The notes: generated from the sequence alone by a model not told the origin. Numbered from the stretch's first letter, positions 44,960 through 55,020 are shown. The stretch is DNA of 64,000 nt from Clostridiales bacterium (GCA_030156665.1 JASGMB010000004.1:24844-88843), one strand, 5' to 3'. A program made the numbers and translations.

Positions 44960-46834
44960 TTGAAGAAGTACTTTAAGGGCATTAGTTTTTATATATTACT
45001 GTTTGTAGTAATTTTAATGATTTTTACTTTATATAATTTGCCCAACAAGACTGAAGAAAAAGTTTATTCTGACTTGGTCAGATTAATACAAGCAGGTGAA
45101 GTGAAAGAATTAGAAATAATAGACCATAAAGCCATAGCACAATTAAGGGATGGTTCGAAGCTTGAAGTGACAATACCGTCAAAAGAGATTATTAACAGCG
45201 TTTTGAATAAATATGACCCAGAAAATAAGATTAACGTAAATTACCAAGAACCTCCAACGCCACCGTGGTGGATCACTATATTGCCTACCCTTGGATTAGT
45301 TGTTATTTTTATACTCTTTTGGGTGTTCTTCTTACAGCAATCTCAAGGCGGTGGCGGCAGCAGAGTAATGTCTTTTGGTAAAAGTAGGGCGAAGATGGCC
45401 ACCGAAGACAAAAAGAAAGTCACCTTTGACGATGTTGCTGGAGCTGATGAGGAAAAAGAAGAATTAAAAGAGATTGTAGAATTTTTAAAATCACCTAAAA
45501 AATTTGTTGAATTAGGTGCTAGAATTCCAAAAGGTGTATTATTAGTGGGACCACCGGGAACAGGTAAGACGCTGCTGGCTAAAGCAGTTGCAGGAGAAGC
45601 CGGAGTACCTTTTTTTAGCATCAGTGGTTCTGATTTCGTTGAAATGTTTGTTGGGGTGGGTGCGTCTAGAGTTAGAGATTTATTTGAACAGGCTAAGAAA
45701 AATGCGCCGTGTATTGTATTTATAGATGAAATTGATGCGGTAGGTAGACATAGAGGTGCCGGCCTTGGCGGCGGGCATGATGAAAGAGAGCAGACTTTAA
45801 ACCAATTGCTGGTTGAGATGGACGGATTCGGAGTAAATGAAGGAGTTATTATCATAGCTGCTACAAACAGACCAGATATACTTGACCCTGCGCTGTTACG
45901 ACCTGGACGTTTTGACAGGCAAATCGTGGTAGGAGTTCCTGATGTAAAAGGACGAGAAGAAATTCTAAAAGTGCATTCAAAAGGAAAACCATTGGGTTCT
46001 GATATAGATTTAAATGTTCTTGCAAAAACAACTCCCGGTTTTACAGGAGCAGACCTTGAGAATTTGATGAATGAAGCTGCGCTGCTCGCTGCACGGCGCA
46101 ATAAAAAACAAATTAATATGCAGGAACTGGATGAAGCTATTATTAAGGTAATTGCCGGACCTGAAAAAAGGTCTCGAGTAATTAGTGATAAGGCAAGAAG
46201 ATTAACCGCCTATCATGAGGCGGGTCATGCTGTTATTGCAAAACTCCTTCCTACACAAGACCCGGTTCATCAGGTATCCATTATTCCAAGAGGAAGAGCA
46301 GGAGGATATACACTATCCCTTCCGAAGGAAGACAAGTACTATGTGTCTAAAACAGAGATGTTGGAGGATATCATAGAGCTTTTAGGCGGACGTGTAGCTG
46401 AAAAATTAGTATTGGACGATATTAGTACCGGTGCTTCAAATGACATCGAAAGAGCTACCAATATTGCCAGAAAAATGGTTACTAAGTATGGAATGAGTGA
46501 CAAATTGGGGCCAATGACTTTTGGTTCAGATCAAGATGAAGTATTCATTGGTAGAGACCTTGCGCAATCAAGAAACTTTAGCGAGCATGTAGCCGCCCAG
46601 ATTGATGAAGAAATTAAAAATATTATTGATAATGGTTATAGAAAATGCCAGCAGCTTTTAGAAGAAAATATGGATAGACTTCATGCAGTTGCCAAAGCAC
46701 TTCTTGAAAAAGAAAAGCTGGATGGACCTGAATTCGAAGCAATATTTAACGGTAAAACAGAACAAGCTGAAGGAAAAGAAGAAAAAACAGAGGATTCAGA
46801 AACTAAAGCTGAAGATAAAGATACAGAAAAATAA
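44960..46834 (+). CDS. ftsH: ATP-dependent zinc metalloprotease FtsH
   Basis: Membrane-bound AAA+ protease for quality control of membrane and regulatory proteins. Of 624 residues, two membrane helices (about 7-25 and 100-122) flank an extracytoplasmic domain. The AAA domain has [19 protein letters not shown] and [15 protein letters not shown], and the protease zinc site is HEAGHAV near residue 423. The C-terminus is a Lys/Glu-rich tail of about 30 residues. The start is TTG 44960, after AAGGAGGG. Confidence 0.97.
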   Translation: MKKYFKGISFYILLFVVILMIFTLYNLPNKTEEKVYSDLVRLIQAGEVKELEIIDHKAIAQLRDGSKLEVTIPSKEIINSVLNKYDPENKINVNYQEPPTPPWWITILPTLGLVVIFILFWVFFLQQSQGGGGSRVMSFGKSRAKMATEDKKKVTFDDVAGADEEKEELKEIVEFLKSPKKFVELGARIPKGVLLVGPPGTGKTLLAKAVAGEAGVPFFSISGSDFVEMFVGVGASRVRDLFEQAKKNAPCIVFIDEIDAVGRHRGAGLGGGHDEREQTLNQLLVEMDGFGVNEGVIIIAATNRPDILDPALLRPGRFDRQIVVGVPDVKGREEILKVHSKGKPLGSDIDLNVLAKTTPGFTGADLENLMNEAALLAARRNKKQINMQELDEAIIKVIAGPEKRSRVISDKARRLTAYHEAGHAVIAKLLPTQDPVHQVSIIPRGRAGGYTLSLPKEDKYYVSKTEMLEDIIELLGGRVAEKLVLDDISTGASNDIERATNIARKMVTKYGMSDKLGPMTFGSDQDEVFIGRDLAQSRNFSEHVAAQIDEEIKNIIDNGYRKCQQLLEENMDRLHAVAKALLEKEKLDGPEFEAIFNGKTEQAEGKEEKTEDSETKAEDKDTEK

Positions 46835-46845
46835 TAAAAATAATA

Positions 46846-46878
46846 AAAAATCTGTGGGAATCTCCACAGATTTTTTAT
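46846..46878 (+). terminator. Terminator after ftsH
   Basis: AAAAAATCTGTGG and CCACAGATTTTTT form a 13-bp stem around a short loop. Confidence 0.9.
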
Positions 46879-46913
46879 AGTCTAAGAAAGTATATCTGCA
46901 AGATATACTTTCT

Positions 46914-46985
46914 GGCTTCAAGAAAATCTACCTAAATCATATTCGAACGAAGTGAGATAAATTCGTCGACGATTGTCTTATTATT
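46914..46985 (+). repeat. Family B repeat, divergent copy
   Basis: AGAAAATCTACCT at one end and GACGATTGTCTTATTA at the other match the arms of family B; the interior (ATTCGAACGAAGTGAG) is different. Confidence 0.5.
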
Positions 46986-47038
46986 TTTTGTTCATAGTTT
47001 ACAGATGTTAACATCACAACGCATTCATTTAATATATC

Positions 47039-48193
47039 TTATTGATTTTTAGATGTACCATGGTATGCTATGAATCCGCCTAAAATACTAATTAATCCGG
47101 TAGTCCAGAATCCCCAAATCAATCCTATAGTATCGCTAAAAATGCCCACTACTACAGGGCCGAGAAACATGCCCAACCCATAGATTGCTTGAAAAAATCC
47201 CATTGCAGTAGCTCTTTTAGCGCTGTGTACATGCTTAATGCTTAACCCCATTAACAAAGAAAAAGCCAGACCTCTACCGAATCCGGCAATGAATTGGACG
47301 ATGTACAACAAATAAATATGTTGAATATAAGGAATAACAATACACGAAAAAGCACTAATGAGAAAACCTGATACAATCGTTTTTCTTTCACCTATCCATC
47401 GGGTAAAAATTGTTCCGCTCATGAAAGAGGAGAAGATTACCGGGATGGTAGCAAAAGTCGTTAACAGACCTAACTCAAAATCACTAGCCCCCATTTGTTG
47501 GGCAATTACAGGTGTAAATCCATAGACAGTAGCAAAAGTAACAAATTGCGAAAGAATGGCCAGGGTAGAGAAGAGCAGCAATTGTCCGTCCAGTGCCACC
47601 GTCAGTACCTCTGATATTTTTAAAGGTTTGCGATGAATAACCTGATTTTCCGTCACGCCAAAACTTAATATGAGTGCAGCGCCCCCGCCAATAGAAGCTA
47701 CTAAGAAAGGAGCTTGTGGGCCAAAGTATTGTGCTGCTATACTTCCTAAAAGGATAGCAGCCATCTGTCCGGAAAAGTTAAAGGAATTTAATATGCCGAT
47801 CGCTTTTGGTGCTTTTTCGTCTTCAAAATAACTGGAAAAAAGTACGGTGTAAGTCACCCAAGCTGTGGCAGCAGCCCCTGCTAAAGCACGAAATACCAAT
47901 ACCAAACCTACATGGGGGAAATACCATAGTCCTAAACTACTGGCAAATGCCAACACTGCTCCGGTAATGACAAATATTTTTCGTTTGTTAAGTGTATCCG
48001 ATACAATGCCCAAAGGAATTCGAAGAAGCATTTGAATAAAACCATAGGAACCTATGATAAGTCCTACCATTTTATATGAAGCCCCTAAAGATTTTGAATA
48101 TGTAGATAAAGTAGGAACATAAGCATAAAGCGCAAACCAGTATAAACTTGTTACAATACAAAATAATGCAATACGGTTTTGATTATTTTTCAC
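47039..48193 (-). CDS. Major facilitator superfamily transporter
   Basis: Membrane protein of about 384 residues with 12 hydrophobic segments. The loop 2-3 signature appears as RIPLGIVSDTLNKRKIF near residue 60 and its second-half counterpart around GTIFTRWIGERKTI. The substrate cannot be told; drug or sugar-type efflux are both possible. The GTG at 48193 lies 7 bases from GAGG; the ATG at 48199 is almost inside that site. It is a single gene facing the ftsH terminator. Confidence 0.85.
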   Translation of the reverse strand: MKNNQNRIALFCIVTSLYWFALYAYVPTLSTYSKSLGASYKMVGLIIGSYGFIQMLLRIPLGIVSDTLNKRKIFVITGAVLAFASSLGLWYFPHVGLVLVFRALAGAAATAWVTYTVLFSSYFEDEKAPKAIGILNSFNFSGQMAAILLGSIAAQYFGPQAPFLVASIGGGAALILSFGVTENQVIHRKPLKISEVLTVALDGQLLLFSTLAILSQFVTFATVYGFTPVIAQQMGASDFELGLLTTFATIPVIFSSFMSGTIFTRWIGERKTIVSGFLISAFSCIVIPYIQHIYLLYIVQFIAGFGRGLAFSLLMGLSIKHVHSAKRATAMGFFQAIYGLGMFLGPVVVGIFSDTIGLIWGFWTTGLISILGGFIAYHGTSKNQ

Positions 48194-48371
48194 TAACATA
48201 CCTCACATTTTCAACAATAGTTTTTAGTTCGCGGTTAACAGTTCACAGTGGTTCATGTACAGTATTTTACACCACCCACTGCTCAAATTTATATCACATA
48301 TATGTTTTACCACGTTTTACCGAAAAAAACAACAAAAAATTATTATGCATATCTGTGAAACACACAATAGG

Positions 48372-48424
48372 GTGTATATTTTTTATTTGAATTATATTCT
48401 TGAAACAAATTAAATGCACCTCGC
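48372..48424 (+). repeat. Family C fragments
   Basis: GGGTGTATATTTTTTATTTG joined to TTGAAACAAATTAAATGCACC: the two terminal arms of family C with the interior lost. A heptamer-like stretch (GGTTAAC, AGTTCAC) is at about 48232-48247. The rest of 48194-48480 shows nothing I can name. Confidence 0.5.
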
Positions 48425-48514
48425 ACAATAAAAATATTGGATAAGAAATGCGCAATATGATAAAATAATTCTAAATGTAATTGTTCAAAAACTGCATTTG
48501 ATTCATTCGATAGA

Positions 48515-48645
48515 GCAGTTTTATCCGATGGCTAATCGCCGCTAAGACTCCCGCTTCATTATAAGCGGTCAGATAAGCGGCGATTAGCCCCTGGATAACG
48601 ATTTCGAAGCTTCAGTGGGAGTAAAAATTCCCCCTGAAGCCAAGA
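48515..48645 (+). repeat. Paired hairpins resembling an IS200/IS605-type end
   Basis: GGCTAATCGCCGCT (48531-48544) pairs perfectly with AGCGGCGATTAGCC further on, enclosing a smaller CCGCTT/AAGCGG hairpin. A second hairpin GCTTCAGTGGGAG/CCCCCTGAAGC follows. Such subterminal hairpins with a CTGAAGC arm are common at ends of IS200/IS605-family elements and their non-autonomous relatives. No tnpA or tnpB gene remains. A structured RNA before the thioesterase gene is the alternative. Confidence 0.5.
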
Positions 48646-48689
48646 ACTTTGTTTATAAAGCATAAAAAATAAACTGGGTGGTGAATGAA

Positions 48690-49091
48690 ATGAGTGGTCA
48701 ATTGAAAGCAGGACTAAAGTCAAAAACAGAAATAGTTGTAACTGAAGATATAACAGCTAAAAAAGTAGGAAGTGGTGCAGTAGAAGTTTATGCTACTCCT
48801 ATGATGATAGCGTTAATGGAGCAAACGGCAGCAGAATGTGTGCAGCCTTATTTAGAAGAAGGACAAGCTACTGTGGGTACAAAAGTGGATGTATCCCATA
48901 TAGCAGCTACACCGGTAGGTATGAAAGTATATGCTCAAGCAGAACTTCTAGAGGTAGATAGAAGACGATTGGCGTTCAAAGTAGAAGCTTTTGATGAACA
49001 AGGAAAAATTGGGGAAGGCACACATGAGCGCTTCATCATTGACATAGAAAAGTTTATGGCAAAAGCACAGGAGAAAGCAATCCAGAATTAA
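48690..49091 (+). CDS. Hotdog-fold thioesterase (fluoroacetyl-CoA thioesterase FlK-like)
   Basis: Acyl-CoA thioesterase-like protein of 133 residues. The pattern VEVYATPMMIALMEQTAAECVQPYLEEGQ and VDVSHIAATPVGMKVYAQAELLEVD matches the FlK-like group, with Thr, Glu and His at places equivalent to the FlK catalytic set. Fluoroacetate hydrolysis is very unlikely to be the natural role; such genes are frequent in Clostridia with unknown substrates. ATG 48690 follows GGGTGGTGAATGAA. Its last codons (AIQN) run into a heptamer array. Confidence 0.82.
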   Translation: MSGQLKAGLKSKTEIVVTEDITAKKVGSGAVEVYATPMMIALMEQTAAECVQPYLEEGQATVGTKVDVSHIAATPVGMKVYAQAELLEVDRRRLAFKVEAFDEQGKIGEGTHERFIIDIEKFMAKAQEKAIQN

Positions 49092-49162
49092 GAATGCAGA
49101 ACTATCGTTAGTGTTGTACATCTGACAGTATATAGTTTGCAAAATTCTGTATTCTGTATTAA
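49079..49162 (+). repeat. Inverted pair of heptamer arrays
   Basis: AATCCAG, AATTAAG and AATGCAG overlap the thioesterase stop codon. AATTCTG, TATTCTG and TATTAAT at about 49142-49162 run in the opposite sense, so the arms could pair. Confidence 0.55.
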
Positions 49163-49168
49163 TATGAA

Positions 49169-49319
49169 GGCTCTCGAAAACTATTTTATAGGATTTCTCG
49201 CTGTCATCTCGAGGAGCGATAGCGAAGTGGCGATCTCATAGAATATAGCAGGGGTGAGCAAGGAGATTGCCACGCCTTCGGCTCGCAATGACAAAGGGTT
49301 GGAGTTTTCGAGAGCGTAC
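49169..49319 (+). mobile_element. MITE-like element with 9-base duplication before fhs
   Basis: Flanked by the exact direct repeat TAATATGAA (49160-49168 and 49320-49328). Inverted ends GCTCTCGAAAACT (49170-49182) and AGTTTTCGAGAGC (49303-49315) enclose a palindromic core, GTCATCTCGAGGAGCGATAG to CACGCCTTCGGCTCGCAATG, of a type seen in many bacterial REP-like repeats. There is no coding capacity. It sits directly upstream of the fhs ribosome binding site and must be part of its leader if the promoter is further upstream. Confidence 0.75.
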
Positions 49320-49344
49320 TAATATGAACTTTGGGGGGATGAAA

Positions 49345-51015
49345 ATGCTTACCGACATTGAAATAGCGCAACAGGCGAAAATGAAGCACATAGGCGAAAT
49401 TGCCAAGGTGCTGGGTATCAACGAAGATGAATTAGAGTATTACGGAAAGTATAAAGCAAAAATCAGCCACCAATTGTGGGAGAGAGTAAAAGACCATCCG
49501 GATGGTAAACTTATTCTTGTTACTGCAATTAATCCAACACCAGCAGGAGAAGGTAAAACAACCACTACCGTCGGTTTAGGGCAGGCTATGAGCAAAATAG
49601 GAAAAAAGGCAGTTATTGCATTAAGAGAACCTTCTTTAGGTCCAGTAATGGGTATAAAAGGTGGTGCAGCAGGAGGCGGCTATGCACAAGTGGTTCCTAT
49701 GGAAGATATTAATCTTCACTTTACCGGTGACATGCACGCAATTACTTCTGCTCATAATCTACTGTCAGCAGCCATTGATAATCATATTCATCAAGGCAAT
49801 ACACTAGGAATAGACCCACGGCAGGTTACATGGAAAAGAGTACTGGATATGAATGATAGAGCCTTAAGAAATATTGTGGTTGGGCTGGGTGGCAAAATCA
49901 ACGGTGTGCCTCGAGAAGATGGGTTTATGATTACGGTTGCATCCGAAATTATGGCAATTTTATGCCTTGCGGATGGATTGATGGATTTAAAAGATAGATT
50001 GGGAAAAATCATTATTGGATATACATATAACAACCAACCCATTACTGCAAAAGATTTAAAGGTGGACGGTGCAATGGCAGTGTTGTTGAAAGATGCCATT
50101 AAGCCTAATCTTGTACAAACGTTAGAGAATACACCTTGCTTTATGCATGGAGGACCTTTTGCAAATATTGCACATGGGTGTAACAGTATTACTGCAACCA
50201 AACTAGGATTAAAGCTGGCCGACTATGTGATTACTGAAGCGGGGTTTGGGGCTGACCTTGGAGCAGAAAAGTTTTTAAATATTAAGTGTAGATATGGAAA
50301 ATTGAAACCTGATGCAATTGTGGTAGTTGCCACGGTAAGAGCATTAAAGTATAACGGTGGGGTACCAAAAGCAGAATTAAAAACTCCGGATCTTGAGGCA
50401 TTAATAAAAGGATTTGTAAACTTAGAGAAGCACGTTGAAAATATGAAAAGTTTTGGGGTCCCTGTGGTTGTGGCAATTAATCGTTTTGATACGGATAGTG
50501 AAGAGGAGATTCAGTACGTACAAAAACATTGTACCGAAATGGGCGTACAATGTGCAATTTCAGAAGTATTTGCAAAAGGTGGACAGGGCGGTATTGAATT
50601 AGCAAATAAAGTGGTAGAGGTAATCGATAAAACAGCTTCAAAATTTACGTTTTTATATGATGAAAAATTGCCTGTTAAAGAAAAAATCAGTAGGATTGTA
50701 ACGCAAATTTACGGTGGTAAAGGTGTTGTTTATACCTCTAAAGCTGAAAAGGCTATAAAAAGATTGGAACTTTTGGGCTTTGATAAATTACCGATATGTA
50801 TGGCAAAAACACAATATTCACTTTCGGATGATCCAGCTTTATTAGGAAAACCGGAAGGATTTACTGTCACTGTAAAAGAAGTAAATATTTCTGCAGGGGC
50901 AGGCTTTATCGTTGTACTTACGGGTGATATTATGACAATGCCCGGACTGCCTAAAGAACCGTCAGCGGAGAAAATCGATATTGATGAATACGGCAAAATC
51001 ACAGGACTGTTTTAA
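49345..51015 (+). CDS. fhs: Formate-tetrahydrofolate ligase
   Basis: Makes 10-formyl-THF from formate, ATP and THF, central to one-carbon and acetogenic metabolism. The 556 residues equal the usual length. [23 protein letters not shown] holds the nucleotide-binding loop, and [17 protein letters not shown] and [22 protein letters not shown] are conserved. ATG 49345 follows GGGGGGATGAAA; the frame is open to 49267 only through the MITE. Confidence 0.97.
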   Translation: MLTDIEIAQQAKMKHIGEIAKVLGINEDELEYYGKYKAKISHQLWERVKDHPDGKLILVTAINPTPAGEGKTTTTVGLGQAMSKIGKKAVIALREPSLGPVMGIKGGAAGGGYAQVVPMEDINLHFTGDMHAITSAHNLLSAAIDNHIHQGNTLGIDPRQVTWKRVLDMNDRALRNIVVGLGGKINGVPREDGFMITVASEIMAILCLADGLMDLKDRLGKIIIGYTYNNQPITAKDLKVDGAMAVLLKDAIKPNLVQTLENTPCFMHGGPFANIAHGCNSITATKLGLKLADYVITEAGFGADLGAEKFLNIKCRYGKLKPDAIVVVATVRALKYNGGVPKAELKTPDLEALIKGFVNLEKHVENMKSFGVPVVVAINRFDTDSEEEIQYVQKHCTEMGVQCAISEVFAKGGQGGIELANKVVEVIDKTASKFTFLYDEKLPVKEKISRIVTQIYGGKGVVYTSKAEKAIKRLELLGFDKLPICMAKTQYSLSDDPALLGKPEGFTVTVKEVNISAGAGFIVVLTGDIMTMPGLPKEPSAEKIDIDEYGKITGLF

Positions 51016-51046
51016 AAGTGCAGAATTGAGAATGCAGAATTAAAAT
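51010..51046 (+). repeat. Heptamer array after fhs
   Basis: TGCAGAA, TTGAGAA, TGCAGAA and TTAAAAT follow the fhs stop codon with a seven-base step. The facing array (CATTCTGC, CATTTTATATT) lies at about 51141-51160. Confidence 0.6.
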
Positions 51047-51206
51047 GAGTATATATTAGTACAGATGATAGTAATCAATTTAATTGGTAAAAAGACATAG
51101 ATTTTATGAAGGCGCAGCTGAGTAAATGACCTCATATAATCATTCTGCATTTTATATTACAGTGCATTATATTTTAATTCATTTATTCATTGGTGGGATG
51201 TAGAGA

Positions 51207-51671
51207 GTGGATGATAAAATGATTAAACGAATCAGCAATTCACCGGAAGAAACTGAAAAAATCGCTTACGATATAGCAAAGTATTTAACGGCTGGAGATG
51301 TGGTGTGTCTTGACGGCGATTTAGGCGCGGGTAAGACGGCGTTTACCAAAGGCATAGCCAAAGCTTTTGAAGTAGAGGATTATGTCACCAGTCCGACTTT
51401 TACCATTATTAATGAATATAATGGGAAACTTCCAATCTATCATTTTGATGTATATAGAATCAATGATATCGATGAAATGTATGAAATAGGATTTGAAGAG
51501 TATATTGATGGCGATGGAATATCCATTATAGAGTGGGCAGATAATATTAAAGAAATTTTACCGTCTTCATATTTAAAAATTACCATCACCAAAGATATTG
51601 AAAAGAGTGAAAATTATAGACAAATCCTAATAGAAGCTATAGGTAAAGAATATGAAAAAGTTATGAGGTAA
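51207..51671 (+). CDS. tsaE: tRNA threonylcarbamoyladenosine biosynthesis ATPase TsaE
   Basis: ATPase that assists TsaB-TsaD in t6A synthesis. The 154 residues contain Walker A DGDLGAGKTAFTKGIAKAF near residue 38, SPTFTIINEY and the aromatic IIEWADNIKEILP. The start could be GTG 51207 (8 bases after GGTGGGA) or ATG 51219. tsaB follows, in the usual order, but rimI and tsaD are not adjacent here. Confidence 0.95.
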   Translation: MDDKMIKRISNSPEETEKIAYDIAKYLTAGDVVCLDGDLGAGKTAFTKGIAKAFEVEDYVTSPTFTIINEYNGKLPIYHFDVYRINDIDEMYEIGFEEYIDGDGISIIEWADNIKEILPSSYLKITITKDIEKSENYRQILIEAIGKEYEKVMR

Positions 51672-51739
51672 GTATTTAGAGTAATAATGTTTTGACATGT
51701 TTTAAATTCTTAATTACCTTTTAAAAGGAGTTGACATAC

Positions 51740-52450
51740 TTGAAGGTACTTGCGGTGGATACATCATCCAATGTCGCAACAGCAGCTATATTGGATGATG
51801 ATAGACTCATAGGAGAATATGTGTTGAACCATAAAAAGACCCATTCACAAAAGTTGATGCCTATTATAAGAGAAATACTTAGTAGTGCTGAATTAAAAGT
51901 AAGTGACATAGATATTTTTGCTGCAGCCAATGGACCCGGTTCTTTTACGGGACTCAGGATTGGTGTAGCAACAATTAAGGGGCTTGCCCATGCAGTGAAT
52001 AAACCAGTTATTGGGATTTCAACTTTGGATGGCCTGGCTTTTAACCTGCCTTTTTGCAAATATCTTATCTGTCCTATTATGGATGCAAGAAGGGAGCAAG
52101 TATATAATGCATTGTATAAATGGATAGATAATACTTTTTATATGGTAGAAGAGCATCGAGCGATATCTGTTCAACAGCTTATCAATGAGCTGAAAGAAAA
52201 GAATGAAAAAGTAATCTTTTGTGGAGATGGGGTTCCGGTATTTCGAGACAAACTTATGCAGGCATTAGGAGAGCTCTGTGAATTTGCACCGATAAGCTGT
52301 AGGCTGCAAAGAGCTTCTTCAATAGCAGCATTGGCGCTTCAGAAAGCACAAAAAGGTGAAACCGAAAGCTATATGACCTTCGCGCCTTTCTACTTAAGAA
52401 AGTCCCAGGCTGAACGGGAATATGAAAAAACATGCTGTAAGCAGTGTTAA
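51740..52450 (+). CDS. tsaB: tRNA threonylcarbamoyladenosine biosynthesis protein TsaB
   Basis: Non-catalytic partner of TsaD, ASKHA fold. The 236 residues begin LKVLAVDTSSNVATAAILDD and include FAAANGPGSFTGLRIGVATIKG, the family signature. The start is TTG 51740, 9 bases after AAAGGAG. It pairs with tsaE just upstream and with tsaD at 20.5 kb. Confidence 0.95.
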   Translation: MKVLAVDTSSNVATAAILDDDRLIGEYVLNHKKTHSQKLMPIIREILSSAELKVSDIDIFAAANGPGSFTGLRIGVATIKGLAHAVNKPVIGISTLDGLAFNLPFCKYLICPIMDARREQVYNALYKWIDNTFYMVEEHRAISVQQLINELKEKNEKVIFCGDGVPVFRDKLMQALGELCEFAPISCRLQRASSIAALALQKAQKGETESYMTFAPFYLRKSQAEREYEKTCCKQC

Positions 52451-52701
52451 GTTTAGCTCGGAGTTAGGAATTTGTAGAATTAACAATGATATTTATCGTT
52501 AAACAAAACAAATTAAATGCACCCCCAAATCTAAAATGTTTTGACATAAAGATAAATATTTAATAAAATAGAAAAGGGTTTTTTGTGCGGTCTTTAACGG
52601 GAGCAGTGTGTAGTTGCAGAGTGTAATATTTTTATGTATTATCAAACATTCTGAACTGCAAATTCCAAACCCCGAACTATATAAAAAAGGAGTGTGAGAA
52701 A

Positions 52702-53136
52702 ATGATAGCAATCGGCAGTGATCATGGTGGATTTGAGCTTAAAGAAGAAATAAAAAAATACTTATTACAAAAAGGTTATGAAGTAAAAGATTTTGGAGTA
52801 GATAGCCCGACATCTGTAGACTATCCTGATATTGCAAAAACTACATGTGCATCCATTGTTAGTGGAGAATGTGAAAAAGGCATCTTGGTTTGCGGTACGG
52901 GTATTGGTATTTCAATTTCGGCAAATAAAATACACGGCATTAGAGCTGCATTATGTGGTGATTGTTATTCAGCGAAAATGGCAAAAGAACATAACAATGC
53001 AAATGTTCTTGCCCTGGGAGGAAGAGTTATAGGTCCCAATCTGGCATTGGAAATTGTTGAAGCATGGTTAAATGCAGAATTCCAAGGAGGAAGACATCAA
53101 AATAGAATAGAGAAAATTCATATGTTGGAATGCTAA
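52702..53136 (+). CDS. rpiB: Ribose 5-phosphate isomerase B
   Basis: Interconverts ribose 5-phosphate and ribulose 5-phosphate. The 144 residues show IGSDHGGFELKEEIKKYL at the start and ILVCGTGIGISISANKIHGIRAAL with the catalytic Cys in the middle, then NVLALGGRVIGPNLA. AAGGAGTGTGAGAAA precedes the ATG. Galactose 6-phosphate isomerase LacB is related but less likely beside upp. Confidence 0.93.
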   Translation: MIAIGSDHGGFELKEEIKKYLLQKGYEVKDFGVDSPTSVDYPDIAKTTCASIVSGECEKGILVCGTGIGISISANKIHGIRAALCGDCYSAKMAKEHNNANVLALGGRVIGPNLALEIVEAWLNAEFQGGRHQNRIEKIHMLEC

Positions 53137-53146
53137 TAAGGCAAAT

Positions 53147-53213
53147 ATAAGTTTAGGGTTTAGCGTTTGGAGTTGAAAAAGACAATTCTCAACGCTAAAC
53201 CCTAAATTCTAAA
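53147..53213 (+). repeat. Heptamer hairpin before upp
   Basis: GTTTAGG, GTTTAGC and GTTTGGA are followed by the facing CGCTAAA, CCCTAAA and TTCTAAA. TTTAGGGTTTAGCGTT pairs perfectly with AACGCTAAACCCTAAA over 16 bp. It is the clearest inverted pair of seven-base units in the window. A further array (GAACTGC, AAATTCC, AAACCCC) is at about 52650-52678, before rpiB. Confidence 0.7.
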
Positions 53214-53269
53214 TAATATATAATTTTTTAGGTCTAGCAATATGAAGTATATGCAAAGGAGAGTTTTAA

Positions 53270-53902
53270 ATGAGTGACAATGTTTTTATTATGGACCACC
53301 CATTGATTCAACATAAAGTATCTTTAATCAGAGACGTCAATACAGGAGTAAAAGAATTTAGAGAACTTGTGGAAGAAATTGCAATGCTAATGGGATATGA
53401 AGTAACTCGAAATCTGCCGCTTAAGGAAGTAGAAATCGAGACACCGATAGCTATTGCAAAAACAAAAGTAATTTCAGGTAAAAAGTTGGCAATTGTTCCT
53501 ATTCTTAGAGCTGGATTAGGAATGGTAGACGGAATGTTAAAGCTTATTCCGGCGGCAAAAGTAGGACATATAGGGCTTTACAGAGATCCGGAAACGCTTC
53601 AGCCTGTAGAATACTATTGTAAATTACCCACCGATGTAGAAGAAAGGGATTTAATTATACTAGACCCTATGCTGGCTACCGGGGGCTCTGCTTCTGCAGC
53701 AATTGAATTTATTAAACAAAGAGGCGCAGCTAATATTAAATTCATGTGCCTCATTGCAGCCAGAGCAGGAGTAGAAAGGCTAAGCAAGGACCATCCGGAC
53801 GTGGAAATCTATTGTGCTGCTGTTGATGAAAAATTAAATGACCATGCATATATTGTTCCCGGTCTTGGAGATGCAGGAGACAGATTGTTTGGAACCAAGT
53901 AA
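53270..53902 (+). CDS. upp: Uracil phosphoribosyltransferase
   Basis: Salvages uracil to UMP. The 210 residues include [19 protein letters not shown], the PRPP loop [19 protein letters not shown] and [19 protein letters not shown] at the end, all standard. AAAGGAGAG precedes the ATG. A partial copy of the family A element follows the stop codon. Confidence 0.97.
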   Translation: MSDNVFIMDHPLIQHKVSLIRDVNTGVKEFRELVEEIAMLMGYEVTRNLPLKEVEIETPIAIAKTKVISGKKLAIVPILRAGLGMVDGMLKLIPAAKVGHIGLYRDPETLQPVEYYCKLPTDVEERDLIILDPMLATGGSASAAIEFIKQRGAANIKFMCLIAARAGVERLSKDHPDVEIYCAAVDEKLNDHAYIVPGLGDAGDRLFGTK

Positions 53903-53905
53903 CTT

Positions 53906-53990
53906 AACGCGTTGTGCTAGTTCAATTTGGGGTTTGGAGTTCGGAGTTTAAAAATATTGTGACAGAGCACAATGGAAAAGCCTTAGAAGT
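53906..53990 (+). mobile_element. MITE-like element, family A, partial copy
   Basis: AACGCGTTGTGCTAGTTCAA, three heptamers (TTTGGGG, TTTGGAG, TTCGGAG) and interior AAATATTGTGACAG to AAGCCTTAGAAGTTCTT match copy 1. No right end or direct repeat is visible, so the copy is truncated. The comEB frame stays open through it, creating a false N-terminal extension. Confidence 0.6.
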
Positions 53991-54057
53991 TCTTAAATAT
54001 TTTAAAGGTATCAATGAATTTATGGTAGTTGTATTGGTAAGAGGAGGGAATACAAAG

Positions 54058-54495
54058 GTGAGGCCATCATGGGATGAATATTTCATGGAGATTGTAGATT
54101 TAATTAAAAGCAGGTCTACATGTATTAGGAGGCAAGTGGGTGCACTGATTGTAAAAGACAAACGTATTTTGGCAACCGGGTATAATGGTGCTCCCACAGG
54201 CTGCAGGCATTGTACCGAGATAGGATGTTTAAGGCAGAAAATGGGTATTCCATCAGGTCAGCGGCATGAACTTTGCCGGGCAATTCATGCAGAACAAAAT
54301 GCAATTGTTCAGGCAGCTTACTCAGGCACAAGTGTAGCTGGGGGGACGCTGTATGTTACCCATCAACCCTGTGTGTTATGTGCCAAGATGATTATAAATG
54401 CAGGAATAAAGCGTATTGTATATAGGGGTGAATACCCGGATGAATTATCTATGGAACTATTAAAAGAGGCTGGAATCGAAATAAATCCATTGTGA
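54058..54495 (+). CDS. comEB: dCMP deaminase (ComEB-like)
   Basis: Zinc-dependent deaminase supplying dUMP for thymidylate synthesis. The 145 residues begin [20 protein letters not shown] and contain the zinc and catalytic motifs [11 protein letters not shown] and [20 protein letters not shown]. The start is GTG 54058, 9 bases after GAGGAGGGA; the open frame extends to 53914 only through repeat DNA. Confidence 0.93.
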   Translation: MRPSWDEYFMEIVDLIKSRSTCIRRQVGALIVKDKRILATGYNGAPTGCRHCTEIGCLRQKMGIPSGQRHELCRAIHAEQNAIVQAAYSGTSVAGGTLYVTHQPCVLCAKMIINAGIKRIVYRGEYPDELSMELLKEAGIEINPL

Positions 54496-54507
54496 AAAAC
54501 GCTGGGA

Positions 54508-54565
54508 ATGCCGGACATTTCTTTGATAAACATATGTGTATCAAGGAAATGTCCGGCATTTTTTC
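54508..54565. terminator. Strong terminator between comEB and panD
   Basis: AATGCCGGACATTTC and GAAATGTCCGGCATT form a long stem, extended by TTGATA/TATCAA, with T-run following. It may serve both converging genes. Confidence 0.9.
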
Positions 54566-54698
54566 TAGTGCTGAAGAACTACTCTTATTGTATTTTATTC
54601 TCAAATTTCAAAAAATAGCTTAAAAAAAATCGAAACGTTAAGGCTTTACATCATAGCATTAAAGCCTATATTCCTTAATATGGGAAGTTAAAAATATT

Positions 54699-55019
54699 TC
54701 ATGTGTTTATAGCTTTTAATTCATATCGTTCCCGTTCGTCCATCCAGCCATAAGTAATAATAATGATTTTATCTCCCGGCTGGGCTAATCGGGCTGCGGC
54801 ACCGTTTAGGCAAATGACGCCGCTGTCCCGCTTGCCTGGAATTACATAGGTTTCAAATCTTTCTCCATTGTTATTATTAACCACCTGAACCTTTTGATTT
54901 GATAAAATGCCAGCAGCTTCCATCAGTGCAGCATCAATGGTGATACTGCCTACATAATTAAGGTTGGCTTCGGTGACAGTAGCCCGATGGATCTTTCCTT
55001 TCATCATTTCTAAAAACAT
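54699..55019 (-). CDS. panD: Aspartate 1-decarboxylase, short C-terminus
   Basis: Makes beta-alanine for pantothenate. It is made as a proenzyme cleaved at Gly-Ser in [13 protein letters not shown] to form the pyruvoyl group. The first 90 residues match closely ([49 protein letters not shown]). It has 106 residues where about 126 is usual, and the final strand (normally KPKVVFVDENN-like) is absent. No frameshift that restores it is visible. ATG 55019 follows GTGGAGGT. Third gene of panBCD. Confidence 0.92.
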   Translation of the reverse strand: MFLEMMKGKIHRATVTEANLNYVGSITIDAALMEAAGILSNQKVQVVNNNNGERFETYVIPGKRDSGVICLNGAAARLAQPGDKIIIITYGWMDERERYELKAINT

Positions 55020-55020
55020 A

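Noticed and set aside
45343..46101. 252-codon open frame on the minus strand inside ftsH
   Set aside because: It is antisense to a conserved coding region, has no ribosome binding site or family match, and its Ser/Pro-rich composition is typical of a shadow frame.
53914..54057. N-terminal extension of dCMP deaminase
   Set aside because: It reads through the partial MITE; homology starts at GTG 54058 next to GAGGAGGGA.
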